Positions 53,126 through 62,579 of a stretch of DNA of 64,000 nucleotides are shown here, one piece after another. How positions within the stretch are numbered: the first letter of the stretch is position 1; each line of letters starts with the position of its first letter. Made by a program: the position numbers and the translations under genes. A model generated the notes under the pieces. It worked only from the letters and a program-made list of their open reading frames with translations, searched no databases and was not told where the DNA came from. This DNA comes from Gemmatimonadota bacterium (GTDB lineage: Bacteria; Gemmatimonadota; Gemmatimonadetes; Longimicrobiales; Gaopeijiaceae), in assembly GCA_022823365.1 (NCBI GenBank), contig JAJDXG010000002.1:44385-108384 (forward strand), written 5' to 3'.

Positions 53126-54610
53126 TCACCCGCCGCCCGACGCGGCAGCGGCCTGGGCGGCGGGCGCGGAATCGGTCTCTCCTGCGGCCAGCGTCTCCAG
53201 CGCCCTGTCGATGCGGTCGAGGGAGAGGTCCCTGCCGAGGTGGTACAGCACGTCGAAGATGCCGGGGCTCACGGCCTGGCCGGTGAGCGCCACCCGGAGC
53301 GGATGGATCAGGCGCCCCGCAGCGACGCCGAGCTCGGCCGCGAGACTCCGGAGCGCGCGTTCAAGCGGCTCGGTTTGCCATTCGCAGCAGTCAAGTGTCC
53401 GGCGGAGGGCGTTCAGATACTCCTCTACCTGCGCACGGCGCTTCCAGTGCTTCCGCACAGCCTTGGGCTCGTATGCGATCTCGCCCGGCAGGTACAGCGA
53501 CACGTTGCGGGCCAGCGCGTCCAGGCTGCGTGCTCGCGTCCGCAGCAGGTCGAGCAGGTTGTCGTACCAGCCCGGCCGGTCCTTGACCGCCGCATCCGCT
53601 GCCTGCGAGGGCTCGGCCAGGCGCGGGGTCACGAGCGACCCCAGCCGGGCGAGATCCATGCGCGACAGGTGGCGGCCGTTGAGCCAGGCGAGCTTGTCGG
53701 CGTCGAACACCGAGCCCTTGTGCAGGATGCGCTTGAGCGAGAATCGCCGGACGATCTCGTCCAGCTCCATCACTTCGCGGTCGTCGCCGGGGGACCAGCC
53801 GAGCAGGGCCAGGAAGTTGACCATCGCCTCCGGCAATATGTCGCGCCGATACTCGGCGATATCAGTGGCGCCGTGGCGCTTGGAGAGGCGCTTGCCGTCT
53901 CGTCCCAGGATGAGCGGCACGTGGCCGAAGCGCGGCACCGGCAACCCCAGGGCCCGTGCCAGCAGGATCTGCTTGGGCGTATTGGACAGGTGGTCGTCGC
54001 CCCGGAGCACCATGTCGATGCGCGCGTGGGCATCGTCGCACACCACCGCGAGGTTGTAGGTCGGGCTGCCGTCGGCGCGCAGGATGACCAGGTCGTCGAT
54101 GTCCCGGTTGCGGAAGCGCATGGGGCCGTGGACGGCGTCCTCCCAATCGGTCGAGCCCTCCGGGACGAGGAAGCGCACCGCGTGCGGTTCGCCCGCCGCG
54201 GCGCGCTCTTCGGCTTCGCCGGGCGCCAGCGCCTCCGCCCGCCGCCGGGCCGCCCGGGTGGCCTCGCCGGCCAGGGCGGCGATGTTGGCGCGGTCGCGGG
54301 CGAGTTCCTCGGGCGTGGAGAAGTCCCGGTACGCATGCCCGCCGGCCAGCAGCTTGCGCCCGCCGGCCGTGTGCTCGCCCACCCGGTCGCTCTGGAAGAA
54401 GGGTCCCTCGTCCCAGTCGATGCCAAGCCACTCCAGCCCGCGCAGGATGGCCCCGGTCATCGCCTCGCTTGAGCGGGCGCGGTCGGTGTCTTCGATGCGC
54501 AGCACGAAGGTGCCGCCGCTCTGGCGTGCGAGCAGCCAGTTGAAGAGGGCGGTGCGGGCGCCTCCGACATGCAGAAACCCCGTCGGCGACGGAGCGAAGC
54601 GAACGCGCAC
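53126..54610 (-). CDS. gltX: Glutamate--tRNA ligase
   Basis: Class I synthetase charging tRNA-Glu. PSPTGFLHVGGARTALFNW carries the HIGH-type motif (HVGG), and KRLSKRHG is the KMSKS-equivalent, near residue 250. The C-terminal anticodon-binding region is complete and ends with an Ala/Ser/Gly-rich tail. Length of 494 is normal for bacterial GluRS. The start is GTG, three bases after the RND pump stop, an unusual operon position for a housekeeping gene. The catalytic core lacks GlnRS signatures. Confidence 0.94.
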   Translation of the reverse strand: MRVRFAPSPTGFLHVGGARTALFNWLLARQSGGTFVLRIEDTDRARSSEAMTGAILRGLEWLGIDWDEGPFFQSDRVGEHTAGGRKLLAGGHAYRDFSTPEELARDRANIAALAGEATRAARRRAEALAPGEAEERAAAGEPHAVRFLVPEGSTDWEDAVHGPMRFRNRDIDDLVILRADGSPTYNLAVVCDDAHARIDMVLRGDDHLSNTPKQILLARALGLPVPRFGHVPLILGRDGKRLSKRHGATDIAEYRRDILPEAMVNFLALLGWSPGDDREVMELDEIVRRFSLKRILHKGSVFDADKLAWLNGRHLSRMDLARLGSLVTPRLAEPSQAADAAVKDRPGWYDNLLDLLRTRARSLDALARNVSLYLPGEIAYEPKAVRKHWKRRAQVEEYLNALRRTLDCCEWQTEPLERALRSLAAELGVAAGRLIHPLRVALTGQAVSPGIFDVLYHLGRDLSLDRIDRALETLAAGETDSAPAAQAAAASGGG

Positions 54611-54613
54611 GGG

Positions 54614-57600
54614 TCAGGTGGCCGGCGCCCGCGCGGCCACCTGCCCGGCCCGCCCGCCCCGGCCCTCGATGAGCAGGTAGATGGCCGGGGTGGTGGCCAG
54701 CACGAAAACCGTGGACGACAGCAGCCCGCCGATGAGCGCGTAGCCGAGCGCGTTCCAGATGGTTGAGTCGGCAGTCTCGGAGAAGAGCACCAGCGGGAGC
54801 AGCCCGAGCACCGTTGTGGCGGTGGTCATGAGGATCGGCCGCACCCGCTCGAGCGTGCCCGCGAGGATGGCGGCGTGCAGATCGCCTCCGGACTCGCGGC
54901 GGACGCGATTGATGTTGTCCACCAGCAGAATCGCGTTGTTGACCACGATCCCCCCCATCATGATGACCCCGACGTACGCCTCCCGGGTGAACGACGCGCC
55001 GGTGTAGAAGAACATCAGGAAGACGCCGATCAGCGCCATGGGGACCGTGAGCAGGACGCACAGCGGCAGGCGCGCGGACTCGAACAGCGCGGCCGTGACC
55101 ATGTAGATCAGGAGGATCGACACCGCCAGCACGGCGTAGATCTGCCGGCGGTCGTCCTCGCTCCAGCGGAATCCCTGCGCCTCCTCGATCACGTACCCCA
55201 CGGGGAGCTCGGTGGACTCGATGATCCCGTCGTAGTACTGGTCGCCCAGCCGGCGCGGTCCCGCGAACTCGTACGCGACGGTGCGCTCGTACTGCTGGTC
55301 CTCGCGGCGGATCCAGGCGAGCACGTCGACGGGGGCGATCGAGACCACGTCGCCCAGGCGGATGCCGGTCCCGGTGGAGGTACTGATGATGGTTTCGAGA
55401 AGCTCCTGGACGTCGGTCTCTCGATATCCCTCGAGCTTGACCTCGTAGCGCACCTCGTCGCCGCCGATCTTGAGCTGCGCGTTGCTGGTCTGGCCGGCGA
55501 CGGCCGCGTTCATGCGCGCGACCAGCTCCTGCACGGAGATGTCGTGGCGCGCCAGCTGGTCCCGGTCGATCTCGACCACGAACTCCGTGGCGCGCTCGCG
55601 GACGAACCTCCCGGCGGAATTGGTGTCGATGGTGCGCACCCGCGGCACGCGCGCCAGCCGATCGCCCAGGTCTTCGGCGATCTCACGCACCCTCTCGTAG
55701 TTGTAGCCCAGCACCTGCATGGAGTAGTTCGGGCTGGCGCCGCCACCTCCGCCGTAGAATCCCAGGCCGCGTCCGATCACCCGCACCTCGGCCCCGGTGA
55801 AGCCCAGGCTGTAGCTGAACATCTGCTCCTTGATGGCCATCGGAACGCCGGTGTTCTCCAGCGAGTCCGGAAAGTTGATGGTGATCCTCCCGTAGGTGCC
55901 TCTCACGGTCGAGGAGAAGCGTTCGACCTCCGGAATCGCGCCCAGCCTTTCCTCGAAGGAGCGCACCAGGTTGTCGGTGCGCTCGAGATCTGAGCCGCGC
56001 GGCAGCTCGATGTTGATGAGGACATAGGTGTCCAGCCCCATGCCCCCTCCCCAGAGCACCCCTCGGGTGACGTGGTTCTCGAAGAGATAGTACGACCCGC
56101 CGAAGGCCAGCACCGCCACCGTCACCGCCAGCCAGGCGTGGCGCAGCGTGAAGCCTATGATGGTCGAGTAGAGGCGGGTGTAGAGGGGTGTCGCACGCCG
56201 GCGCGCAACCGGCGAATGGCCGGGTGTGCCGCCATCGGCCCGCCCGCTGGTCATGCCGGCGTCCGCGGCCTCTCGGCCGGGCCCGTCCGCGGTCCCCGCG
56301 AGCGGCGCGGTCACGATCGTCCCGGCCCTCTCCACCCTCCGCACGCCCGGCAGCACGCGGGCGGCCAGCGCCGGGATGAAGGTGAACGCCACGAGCAGCG
56401 ACGCCCCCAGCGTCAGCGCCACCACGATCGCCAGCGGCACGTAGAACACGCGCAGCTCCCCCTGCAGGAAAACGAAGGGCACGAAGACGATCAGGGTGGT
56501 GGCGGTGGAGGTGAGGATCGGCAGCACCACCTGGCGGGTTCCCTCGGTCGCCGCGCCCACCGGATCCCGCCCCGCCTGCCATCGGCGGAAGACGCTCTCC
56601 AGAACCACGATCGCGTTGTCCACGATCAGGCCGAACCCCATCGCCAGCCCCATCAGGGTGAGCAGGTTGAGGGTCATGCCCCCGAAGTAGATCAGGTTCA
56701 GGGAGATCAACACCGAGAACGCGATCGTCATGAAGACGACGCCGGCGGAGCGGAACGAGCGCAGGAAGAGGAGCAGCACCGCGAAGATGACGAACGCCGA
56801 GATCAGGGCTCTGGCCCGCAGGTCGGTGAGCTGCTCCTTGATGTCCTCGCTCTCGTCGTACTCGAGGATCATGCTCGTCCCGGCCAGGCCCGCACGCTGC
56901 AGTTGCGCCACCCTCGCCTTGACCGCGTCCGCCGCGCGCACCGTGTTTGCGCCGATTTCGCGGATCACCATGAACGAGACCGCGGGCCGGCCGTTGATGC
57001 GGTCGTAGCCAAGGGGTTCCTCGAAACTGTCGCGCACATCGGCGACATCCGAGACCCGCACCACGCTGCCGCGGTTCTCGAGCAGCACCGTGTTGCGGAT
57101 CTCCTCTGCACGCGCGACGCGGTTCTGGATGGTCACCGACCATTCCCGGTCGCCTGCCCGGATCGCCCCTGCCTCCCGCACCAGGTCGAGATCGTTGATC
57201 CGTGCGTTCACCATGCCCGGCGAGAGCCCCAGCGAGCTGACCCGGTCCTCGTTCAACTCGATCTCGATGAGACGCTCGCGGCCCCCGCTCGCCTGCACCA
57301 GCGCCACCCCCTCGATCTGCGAGAGATCCGGCACCACCCGGTCGTCCAGGTCGGTCCGGAGCGCCTCCAGCGTGTAGGGGCCGGTATAGGTGTAGCGCAG
57401 GAAGCCGCGCTGACCGCGGGACTCGAACTCGGGAGGGATGTACGGCCGGACCAGAACCCGTTCCACGGCGGGAGGCAGCTCTTCCTCGAGGGCCGAGAGC
57501 CGCTCGGAGAGGTCCAGCCGTGCGAAGTCCATGTCCGTGTCGCGGCTGAAGTGCACCTCGATGTCGGACGTCCCCGTCCCCTGTATTTCCCTGGAAACGG

Positions 57601-57838
57601 AGATGACCTTCTCGACCCCCTTGACCCGCTGGACTACGCCTTCGATGGGGGAGGTCAGGAAGGCTTCGACCGTTTCCGGGGAAGCTCCGCGCCACCTCGC
57701 CTCCACATTGAGTCTGGGCAGGTCGGTATCCGGCAGCAGCTCGATGGGGATGTTGCGCCAGGCGCTGGCTCCCATGAGCGCGACGGCGAGGCAGCCCATC
57801 GCCACCGCCACCGGCCGGCGGATGCTCCCGCCGATCAC
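54614..57838 (-). CDS. RND efflux transporter permease (second of tandem pair)
   Basis: A 1074-residue inner-membrane AcrB/MdtC-type proton antiporter subunit with the duplicated RND layout: TM1, large porter domain, TM2-6, then the repeat. Visible are SIRRPVAVAMGCLAVALMG at the start, LPDTDLPRLNVEARW, and a TM4 motif GFGLIVDNAIVVLES in which the proton-relay pair is Asp-Asn. The C-terminal half has MMGGIVVNNAILLVDNINR and MTTATTVLGLLPLVLF. A Gly/Ala-rich cytoplasmic loop of about 55 residues lies between the halves. The start is GTG. Sixty-one bases after the first pump. Confidence 0.93.
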   Translation of the reverse strand: MIGGSIRRPVAVAMGCLAVALMGASAWRNIPIELLPDTDLPRLNVEARWRGASPETVEAFLTSPIEGVVQRVKGVEKVISVSREIQGTGTSDIEVHFSRDTDMDFARLDLSERLSALEEELPPAVERVLVRPYIPPEFESRGQRGFLRYTYTGPYTLEALRTDLDDRVVPDLSQIEGVALVQASGGRERLIEIELNEDRVSSLGLSPGMVNARINDLDLVREAGAIRAGDREWSVTIQNRVARAEEIRNTVLLENRGSVVRVSDVADVRDSFEEPLGYDRINGRPAVSFMVIREIGANTVRAADAVKARVAQLQRAGLAGTSMILEYDESEDIKEQLTDLRARALISAFVIFAVLLLFLRSFRSAGVVFMTIAFSVLISLNLIYFGGMTLNLLTLMGLAMGFGLIVDNAIVVLESVFRRWQAGRDPVGAATEGTRQVVLPILTSTATTLIVFVPFVFLQGELRVFYVPLAIVVALTLGASLLVAFTFIPALAARVLPGVRRVERAGTIVTAPLAGTADGPGREAADAGMTSGRADGGTPGHSPVARRRATPLYTRLYSTIIGFTLRHAWLAVTVAVLAFGGSYYLFENHVTRGVLWGGGMGLDTYVLINIELPRGSDLERTDNLVRSFEERLGAIPEVERFSSTVRGTYGRITINFPDSLENTGVPMAIKEQMFSYSLGFTGAEVRVIGRGLGFYGGGGGASPNYSMQVLGYNYERVREIAEDLGDRLARVPRVRTIDTNSAGRFVRERATEFVVEIDRDQLARHDISVQELVARMNAAVAGQTSNAQLKIGGDEVRYEVKLEGYRETDVQELLETIISTSTGTGIRLGDVVSIAPVDVLAWIRREDQQYERTVAYEFAGPRRLGDQYYDGIIESTELPVGYVIEEAQGFRWSEDDRRQIYAVLAVSILLIYMVTAALFESARLPLCVLLTVPMALIGVFLMFFYTGASFTREAYVGVIMMGGIVVNNAILLVDNINRVRRESGGDLHAAILAGTLERVRPILMTTATTVLGLLPLVLFSETADSTIWNALGYALIGGLLSSTVFVLATTPAIYLLIEGRGGRAGQVAARAPAT

Positions 57839-57899
57839 CGCGCCACCTCCACCGCCGGGGACGGCGCTGCGCCTTTCCGGCCCGAGCCGCCGACGCCGG

Positions 57900-60800
57900 T
57901 CACGGGATCACCTCCGCGGCCCGGGCGGGGCGCGGCGCACGAGCCTTCCGGCGGAGCCGGGCGTGGCCGCTCTCCACCACGGAGTACACCACCGGCACGA
58001 CGATGAGGGTGAGCGCGGTGGCCACGACCAGCCCCCCGATCACCGCGATGGCGAGCGGCGCGCGCAGGTCGGCCCCGCGCCCGATGCCGAGGGCCAGCGG
58101 CGTGAGGCCGCAGACGGTCGTCACGGTGGTCATGACGATTGGACGCAAGCGCACCTTCCCGGCTTCCAGAATCGCCTCCCGCAACGCCGCCCCGCGGCCG
58201 CGCGCCTGGTTGATGAACTCCACCTTCACGATCGCGTCGTTGACCACGATCCCCACCAGAATGACGACCCCGATGAGGCTCATGGTGTTCAGGCTCTGAC
58301 CGGCGAGCACCAGCGCCAGCACCGCGCCCGACAGCGCGAGCGGCACCGACATCAGGATGATCAGCGGATGCCTGAACGACTCGAACTGCGCTGCCAGGAT
58401 CATGTAGACCAGCACCAGCGCGAGCCCGAAGGCGAAGGCGAGATCGCGGAACGAGCGGCGCATCTCCTCGTTCTCCCCGCCGACGTCGACGCGCACGTTG
58501 AAGGGCGGCGGCAGCGCGGCCAGTTCGCTCTCCACCGCGGCGATGGCGCGGTCGAGGCCCCCTGACGTCACGTCGGCGTAGACGGTGACCACGCGCCCCT
58601 GGTCCTCGCGGTGGATCTCCGCCGGCCCCACCGCCTCGCGCACGTTCACCAGCTCCCGCAGCGGCACGCCCCGCACCTGCAGGGTTTCGAGCGTCCCGGC
58701 GGAGAAGCGCAGGGCGTCGGGCAGCCTGACCACCACGTCGATCTTGCGGTCGAAGTCGACGAACTCGGTGGCCCGGTCGCCGCGCATGGCGCGCTCGATC
58801 TCTTCGGCGATGAGGCGCGGATCGATGTTGTGGCGTGCGGCCACGTCCCTCAGGATCTCCACCTGGACCTGGGGCTGTCCGCGCCCGGTGCCCACCCGCA
58901 CGTTGCCGATTTCCGACAGCGTCGACAGCTCCTCGCGTACCCTTTCGGCGTATAGGTAGCTCTCCTCCAGGTTCTCGCCCCGGATGCGCACCGCGATGTC
59001 GGCATCGGCGCCGCCCAGGACCGTGCCCAGGGCGGTGGCCTGGCCGGCCTCGAAGGCCAGCGTTCCCGGCGGAAAACGGGCCTCGACCTCGCGCGCCCGC
59101 GCCAGCACCTCGTCCGTGGCGTTCCCCGGATGGAGGCGCACCTCCAAGGTGCCCGTGTGCGCGCCCGAGGTCTCCTCGCTCTCCATGTAGGAGCGCACGT
59201 CCTCGCCCACGCGGGAAAAGACGGTTTCGACTCCGGGGTCGTCCTGAAGCGCGCGCTCGATCTCCTCCGCGGCAAGTTCGGTCGCAGGCAGTCCGGTCCC
59301 CTCCGGCAACTCGAGGCGCACCCGGAACCCGCCCTGGTCGACGTCCGGCAGCAGGTCCCGGTCGAGTGCGAGCGCGAGCGCCAGTGTGGCCGCCAGCGCG
59401 GCTCCGGAGATGGCCAGCACCCGCCCGCGGTGATCGAGCGATACTTCAAGAAGCTGGTGATAGCGGTCGGCGAAGCGCTGGAACTCGCGGTCGAAGGCGG
59501 CGAGCAGCGGCCCGAACAGGCGGCCGCACACCCCCGCCACCCCCTCCCACCAGAAGACCGCCAGCGCGCGGCCCAGCGCGAATGCTCCCGCGATGAGCCG
59601 GAAGGGAAGCACCACGATCCACAGGAACGCCCGTCCGATCCTGGCGAGCACCCCCCGCCGGCGCCCCGGCCGGGTCCGTTCAGGCGTTTCAGCCGCCCGC
59701 GCCCGGTCCACGAAGCGCGCCGCCATCCCCGGCAGCAGGGTCAGCGCCACCAGCAGGCTGGCCAGCAGGGAGAAGGCCACCGCCAGCGACAGGTCGCCGA
59801 ACAGCTCCCCCGCCACCCCTTCGATGTAGATGATCGGCCCGAACACCGAGATGGTGGTGAGGGTCGAAGCCGTGATCGCCCCCTGGACCTCCTCGCCTCC
59901 GAGGGCCGACGCCTCCGCCGAAGGGACACCCGTCTCCCGGTGCCGGAAGATGTTCTCCAGCACGATGATGGAGTTGTCGACCAGCATGCCCACCCCGAGC
60001 GCCATCCCCCCCAGGCTCATGATGTTCAGCGAGACCCCGAACGCCTCCATCAGCGCGAACGCGCCCACCACGGAGATGGGAATCGCGAGCGCGATGGCGA
60101 AGGGATAGCGCGGATCGCGCAGGAAGAAGAAGAGCACCAGGAACGCCAGCATGCCCCCGAACACCAGTGCCTGCACGACGTTGCTGATGGAGTCGGAGAT
60201 GAAGCCCGCCTGCGAGTAGGCGATGTCCACGGTGATGTCCGGGAACTCGATGGCCAGGATCCCGAGCGCCTCCTGGATCTGGTCGGCTACCGCCACCGTG
60301 TTGGCGCCGGATTCCTTGTACACCAGCAGGCCCACGGCTTCGGCGCCGTTGTAGCGGGCGATCGACTCCCGCTCGGCGAATCCGTCCACCACGCGCGCCA
60401 CGTCGTCGAGGCGCACCAGTCGGAAACTTCCCTCGTCCTCCTGCTGTCCGCCCGTTTCGGTCTGCTGGCGTCCCACCACCACCTGCCCGATCTGGTCCAC
60501 GGTCTGGAACTCGCCCAGGGTGCGCAACGGGTAGCGGTAACGCCCGCGCAGGATGGAGCCTCCCGGGGCGGAGAAGTTGGCCCGGTCGAGCGCGACCGCC
60601 ACGTCCTCCATTTCGAGGTCGTAGGAGAGGAGCAGGTCGGGATCCACCTCTACCTGGATCTCGCGGTCCAGCCCGCCCGTGACCGCCGCCTGGGCCACAC
60701 CGTCGAGCTGCTCGAGCCTGCGCCGGAAGACCGTCTCCACGAAATCCTTGGTCGCCCACAGGTCCGCGCCCCCGGCTACGGAGAGCACCATGATGGGCTC

Positions 60801-61205
60801 GGACTCGGGATCGATGCGCAGGATGCGCGGCCGGTCCGATGTTTCCGGCAGGACCTCGCGGATGTTGTCGACGCGCTCGCGCACGTTGAGCATGGCGAAA
60901 TCCATGTCCGTGCCCCAGGCGAAGCGCAGCGTTACCAGGCTTACCCCGTCGCGCGAGACCGACGTCACCTTCTCGACCCCGGGCACCGCCGCTCCCTGGG
61001 CCTCCACCAGCTCGGTAATGAGCCGCTCGACCTCCGCTGGCGCCACGTCCGGGTACGTCGTGTAGACAACCAGGCGCGGGTAGCTCACATCGGGCAGCAG
61101 GTCGATGGGCAGGCGCAGGAAGGAGATGATGCCCAGCAGGGAGATGGCCAGGAACAGCATGGCCACGGCAACGGGCCGCCGCGTCGAGATTCGGGGAATC
61201 GACAT
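57900..61205 (-). CDS. RND efflux transporter permease (first of tandem pair)
   Basis: A 1101-residue RND pump subunit. It has ISTRRPVAVAMLFLAISLLGIISF at the start, LPDVSYPRLVVYTTYPDVAPAEVERL, the TM4 motif GVGMLVDNSIIVLENIF (Asp-Asn at the proton relay) and the C-terminal IGVVILVGIVVNDAIVKVEFIN with MTTVTTVCGLTPLALG. It is clearly homologous to, but divergent from, the second pump, suggesting an MdtBC-like heterotrimer or two pumps sharing one adaptor. Starts three bases after the TolC-like stop. Confidence 0.93.
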   Translation of the reverse strand: MSIPRISTRRPVAVAMLFLAISLLGIISFLRLPIDLLPDVSYPRLVVYTTYPDVAPAEVERLITELVEAQGAAVPGVEKVTSVSRDGVSLVTLRFAWGTDMDFAMLNVRERVDNIREVLPETSDRPRILRIDPESEPIMVLSVAGGADLWATKDFVETVFRRRLEQLDGVAQAAVTGGLDREIQVEVDPDLLLSYDLEMEDVAVALDRANFSAPGGSILRGRYRYPLRTLGEFQTVDQIGQVVVGRQQTETGGQQEDEGSFRLVRLDDVARVVDGFAERESIARYNGAEAVGLLVYKESGANTVAVADQIQEALGILAIEFPDITVDIAYSQAGFISDSISNVVQALVFGGMLAFLVLFFFLRDPRYPFAIALAIPISVVGAFALMEAFGVSLNIMSLGGMALGVGMLVDNSIIVLENIFRHRETGVPSAEASALGGEEVQGAITASTLTTISVFGPIIYIEGVAGELFGDLSLAVAFSLLASLLVALTLLPGMAARFVDRARAAETPERTRPGRRRGVLARIGRAFLWIVVLPFRLIAGAFALGRALAVFWWEGVAGVCGRLFGPLLAAFDREFQRFADRYHQLLEVSLDHRGRVLAISGAALAATLALALALDRDLLPDVDQGGFRVRLELPEGTGLPATELAAEEIERALQDDPGVETVFSRVGEDVRSYMESEETSGAHTGTLEVRLHPGNATDEVLARAREVEARFPPGTLAFEAGQATALGTVLGGADADIAVRIRGENLEESYLYAERVREELSTLSEIGNVRVGTGRGQPQVQVEILRDVAARHNIDPRLIAEEIERAMRGDRATEFVDFDRKIDVVVRLPDALRFSAGTLETLQVRGVPLRELVNVREAVGPAEIHREDQGRVVTVYADVTSGGLDRAIAAVESELAALPPPFNVRVDVGGENEEMRRSFRDLAFAFGLALVLVYMILAAQFESFRHPLIILMSVPLALSGAVLALVLAGQSLNTMSLIGVVILVGIVVNDAIVKVEFINQARGRGAALREAILEAGKVRLRPIVMTTVTTVCGLTPLALGIGRGADLRAPLAIAVIGGLVVATALTLIVVPVVYSVVESGHARLRRKARAPRPARAAEVIP

Positions 61206-61208
61206 GCG

Positions 61209-62579
61209 TCAGGGAAGCGGGGTGCCGCCGTCGAGCGGCCCGCCCACGACCTGCTCCAGCTCGATTCGGGCGGCGACGAAGTCATAGCGGGCGTTGATCG
61301 CGGTGCGCCGTTCGTTGGCCGCCCCCTCGATTGCGAGCTGCAGATCGGCGAAAGTGACCGTCGTCAGGCGGTACCCCTCCCGGGCGAGCCTGAGGCGTTC
61401 TTCCGCGATCTCGCTCGACCGCTCCGCCAGCCGGTAGCTGTCCCATGCGCCGCGCAGGTCGATGAGACGGGAGCGCACGTCCCGCTCGATTTCCAGGCGG
61501 GTCTGGCGCACACCTTCCTCGGCGTTGGCCAACTGAACCTGAGCTTCGGCGATGTTTCGCTCGGTGGAGAAACCGGTGAAGACCGGAATCGACAGACTCA
61601 GTCGCGCGCTGGCGTAGCGGGAATCGGTGGCGAAGGGCTTGAAGGCGGCCGTGTACTCCTGCCCGTACGCGTCCTGGAAGAAGTAGGTACCGAGGCTGAT
61701 CGTCGGGAGTCGCGCGCTGCGGACTGCGCTCAGGGATGCCCGGCCCACATCCACCTCCGACCGGTTCTGCCGGATGAGCGGGCTCTGCTCCAGGGCTCGG
61801 ACGATGAGCTCGGTCTCGTCGAGCACCGCGGGATCGAAGGGTTCGGGAAGGGTGCCGCGGGTTGTGAATGCGCCCATGTCCGGCGCGACGATCTCCGCGC
61901 GCAGTGCCAGCACGGCCTTGGCGTGCTCGTTCTCCGCCTGGCGAACCGCCCGTTCCTGCTGTTGGATCTCCAGTTCGGCGGCCAGGACGTCGACCCGGCT
62001 GCCGACGGCGAGTTCGAACAGCCTCGTCGTGCTCTCCAGATCCAGTCGCTTGCCCTCGAGGATCGCCATCTCCAATTGAAGGAGGTCCGACTGCCGGACG
62101 GTCTCATGGAAGCTGGTCGCGACGCGTGCCCCGGTGGCGATCATCTCCGCCTCGACTCTTCGCGCGCGCGCGATGCCGCGCGCGCGCTCCGCTCCGCGCT
62201 GATGGAAGCGCGCGCCGCCCTCGAACAGGTCGAGTTGGGCGGACACCGACTGGGAAGATGACGAAGCCGTGACCCACTCGACGTTGGGGTTGGCGATGGG
62301 GTTGCCGAAGTAGTCCTCCGCCTGCAACCGCCGGTTGAGGTTGACGTTGGTGCCCAGACTCAGGGAGAGGCTCGGGAGGAAGGCACCCCACGCTGCCCGC
62401 ATGCCCGCTGGCGTCAACTCCAGTTCGTTGATGGCTTGACGCAGCACAGGGTTGTTCTGTCTCGCCAGCTCCAAGGCGTCCTCGAGCGAAAGGACCTGCG
62501 GTTCCTGCGCTTCGAGCGGAGCCGCAGCGAGCAATGCGACGAGAATGCAGCACCGGAATCCCGCCTCCGAACGCCTCAT
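61209..62579 (-). CDS. TolC-family outer-membrane efflux protein
   Basis: A 456-residue outer-membrane factor. The signal peptide is MRRSEAGFRCCILVALLAAAPLEAQ. Two OEP repeats follow, starting LSLEDALELARQNNPVLRQAINELEL and ending with long helices (SEIAEERLRLAREGYRLTTVTFADLQLA). Strand-like segments carry LSLSLGTNVNLNR and ARLSLSIPVFTGFSTER. ATG 62579 overlaps the adaptor stop (ATGA); the extra 71 residues of open frame upstream are shadow of the adaptor gene. Forms the exit duct for the RND pumps. Confidence 0.92.
   Translation of the reverse strand: MRRSEAGFRCCILVALLAAAPLEAQEPQVLSLEDALELARQNNPVLRQAINELELTPAGMRAAWGAFLPSLSLSLGTNVNLNRRLQAEDYFGNPIANPNVEWVTASSSSQSVSAQLDLFEGGARFHQRGAERARGIARARRVEAEMIATGARVATSFHETVRQSDLLQLEMAILEGKRLDLESTTRLFELAVGSRVDVLAAELEIQQQERAVRQAENEHAKAVLALRAEIVAPDMGAFTTRGTLPEPFDPAVLDETELIVRALEQSPLIRQNRSEVDVGRASLSAVRSARLPTISLGTYFFQDAYGQEYTAAFKPFATDSRYASARLSLSIPVFTGFSTERNIAEAQVQLANAEEGVRQTRLEIERDVRSRLIDLRGAWDSYRLAERSSEIAEERLRLAREGYRLTTVTFADLQLAIEGAANERRTAINARYDFVAARIELEQVVGGPLDGGTPLP

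Noticed and set aside
56560..60000. Asp-Asn rather than Asp-Asp in TM4 of both RND pumps
   Set aside because: VDNAIV is common among RND subunits, so not by itself a sign of inactivity.
59130..62261. 1043-residue plus-strand open frame opposite the RND pump and TolC genes
   Set aside because: Crosses a real gene boundary and has no recognisable domain.
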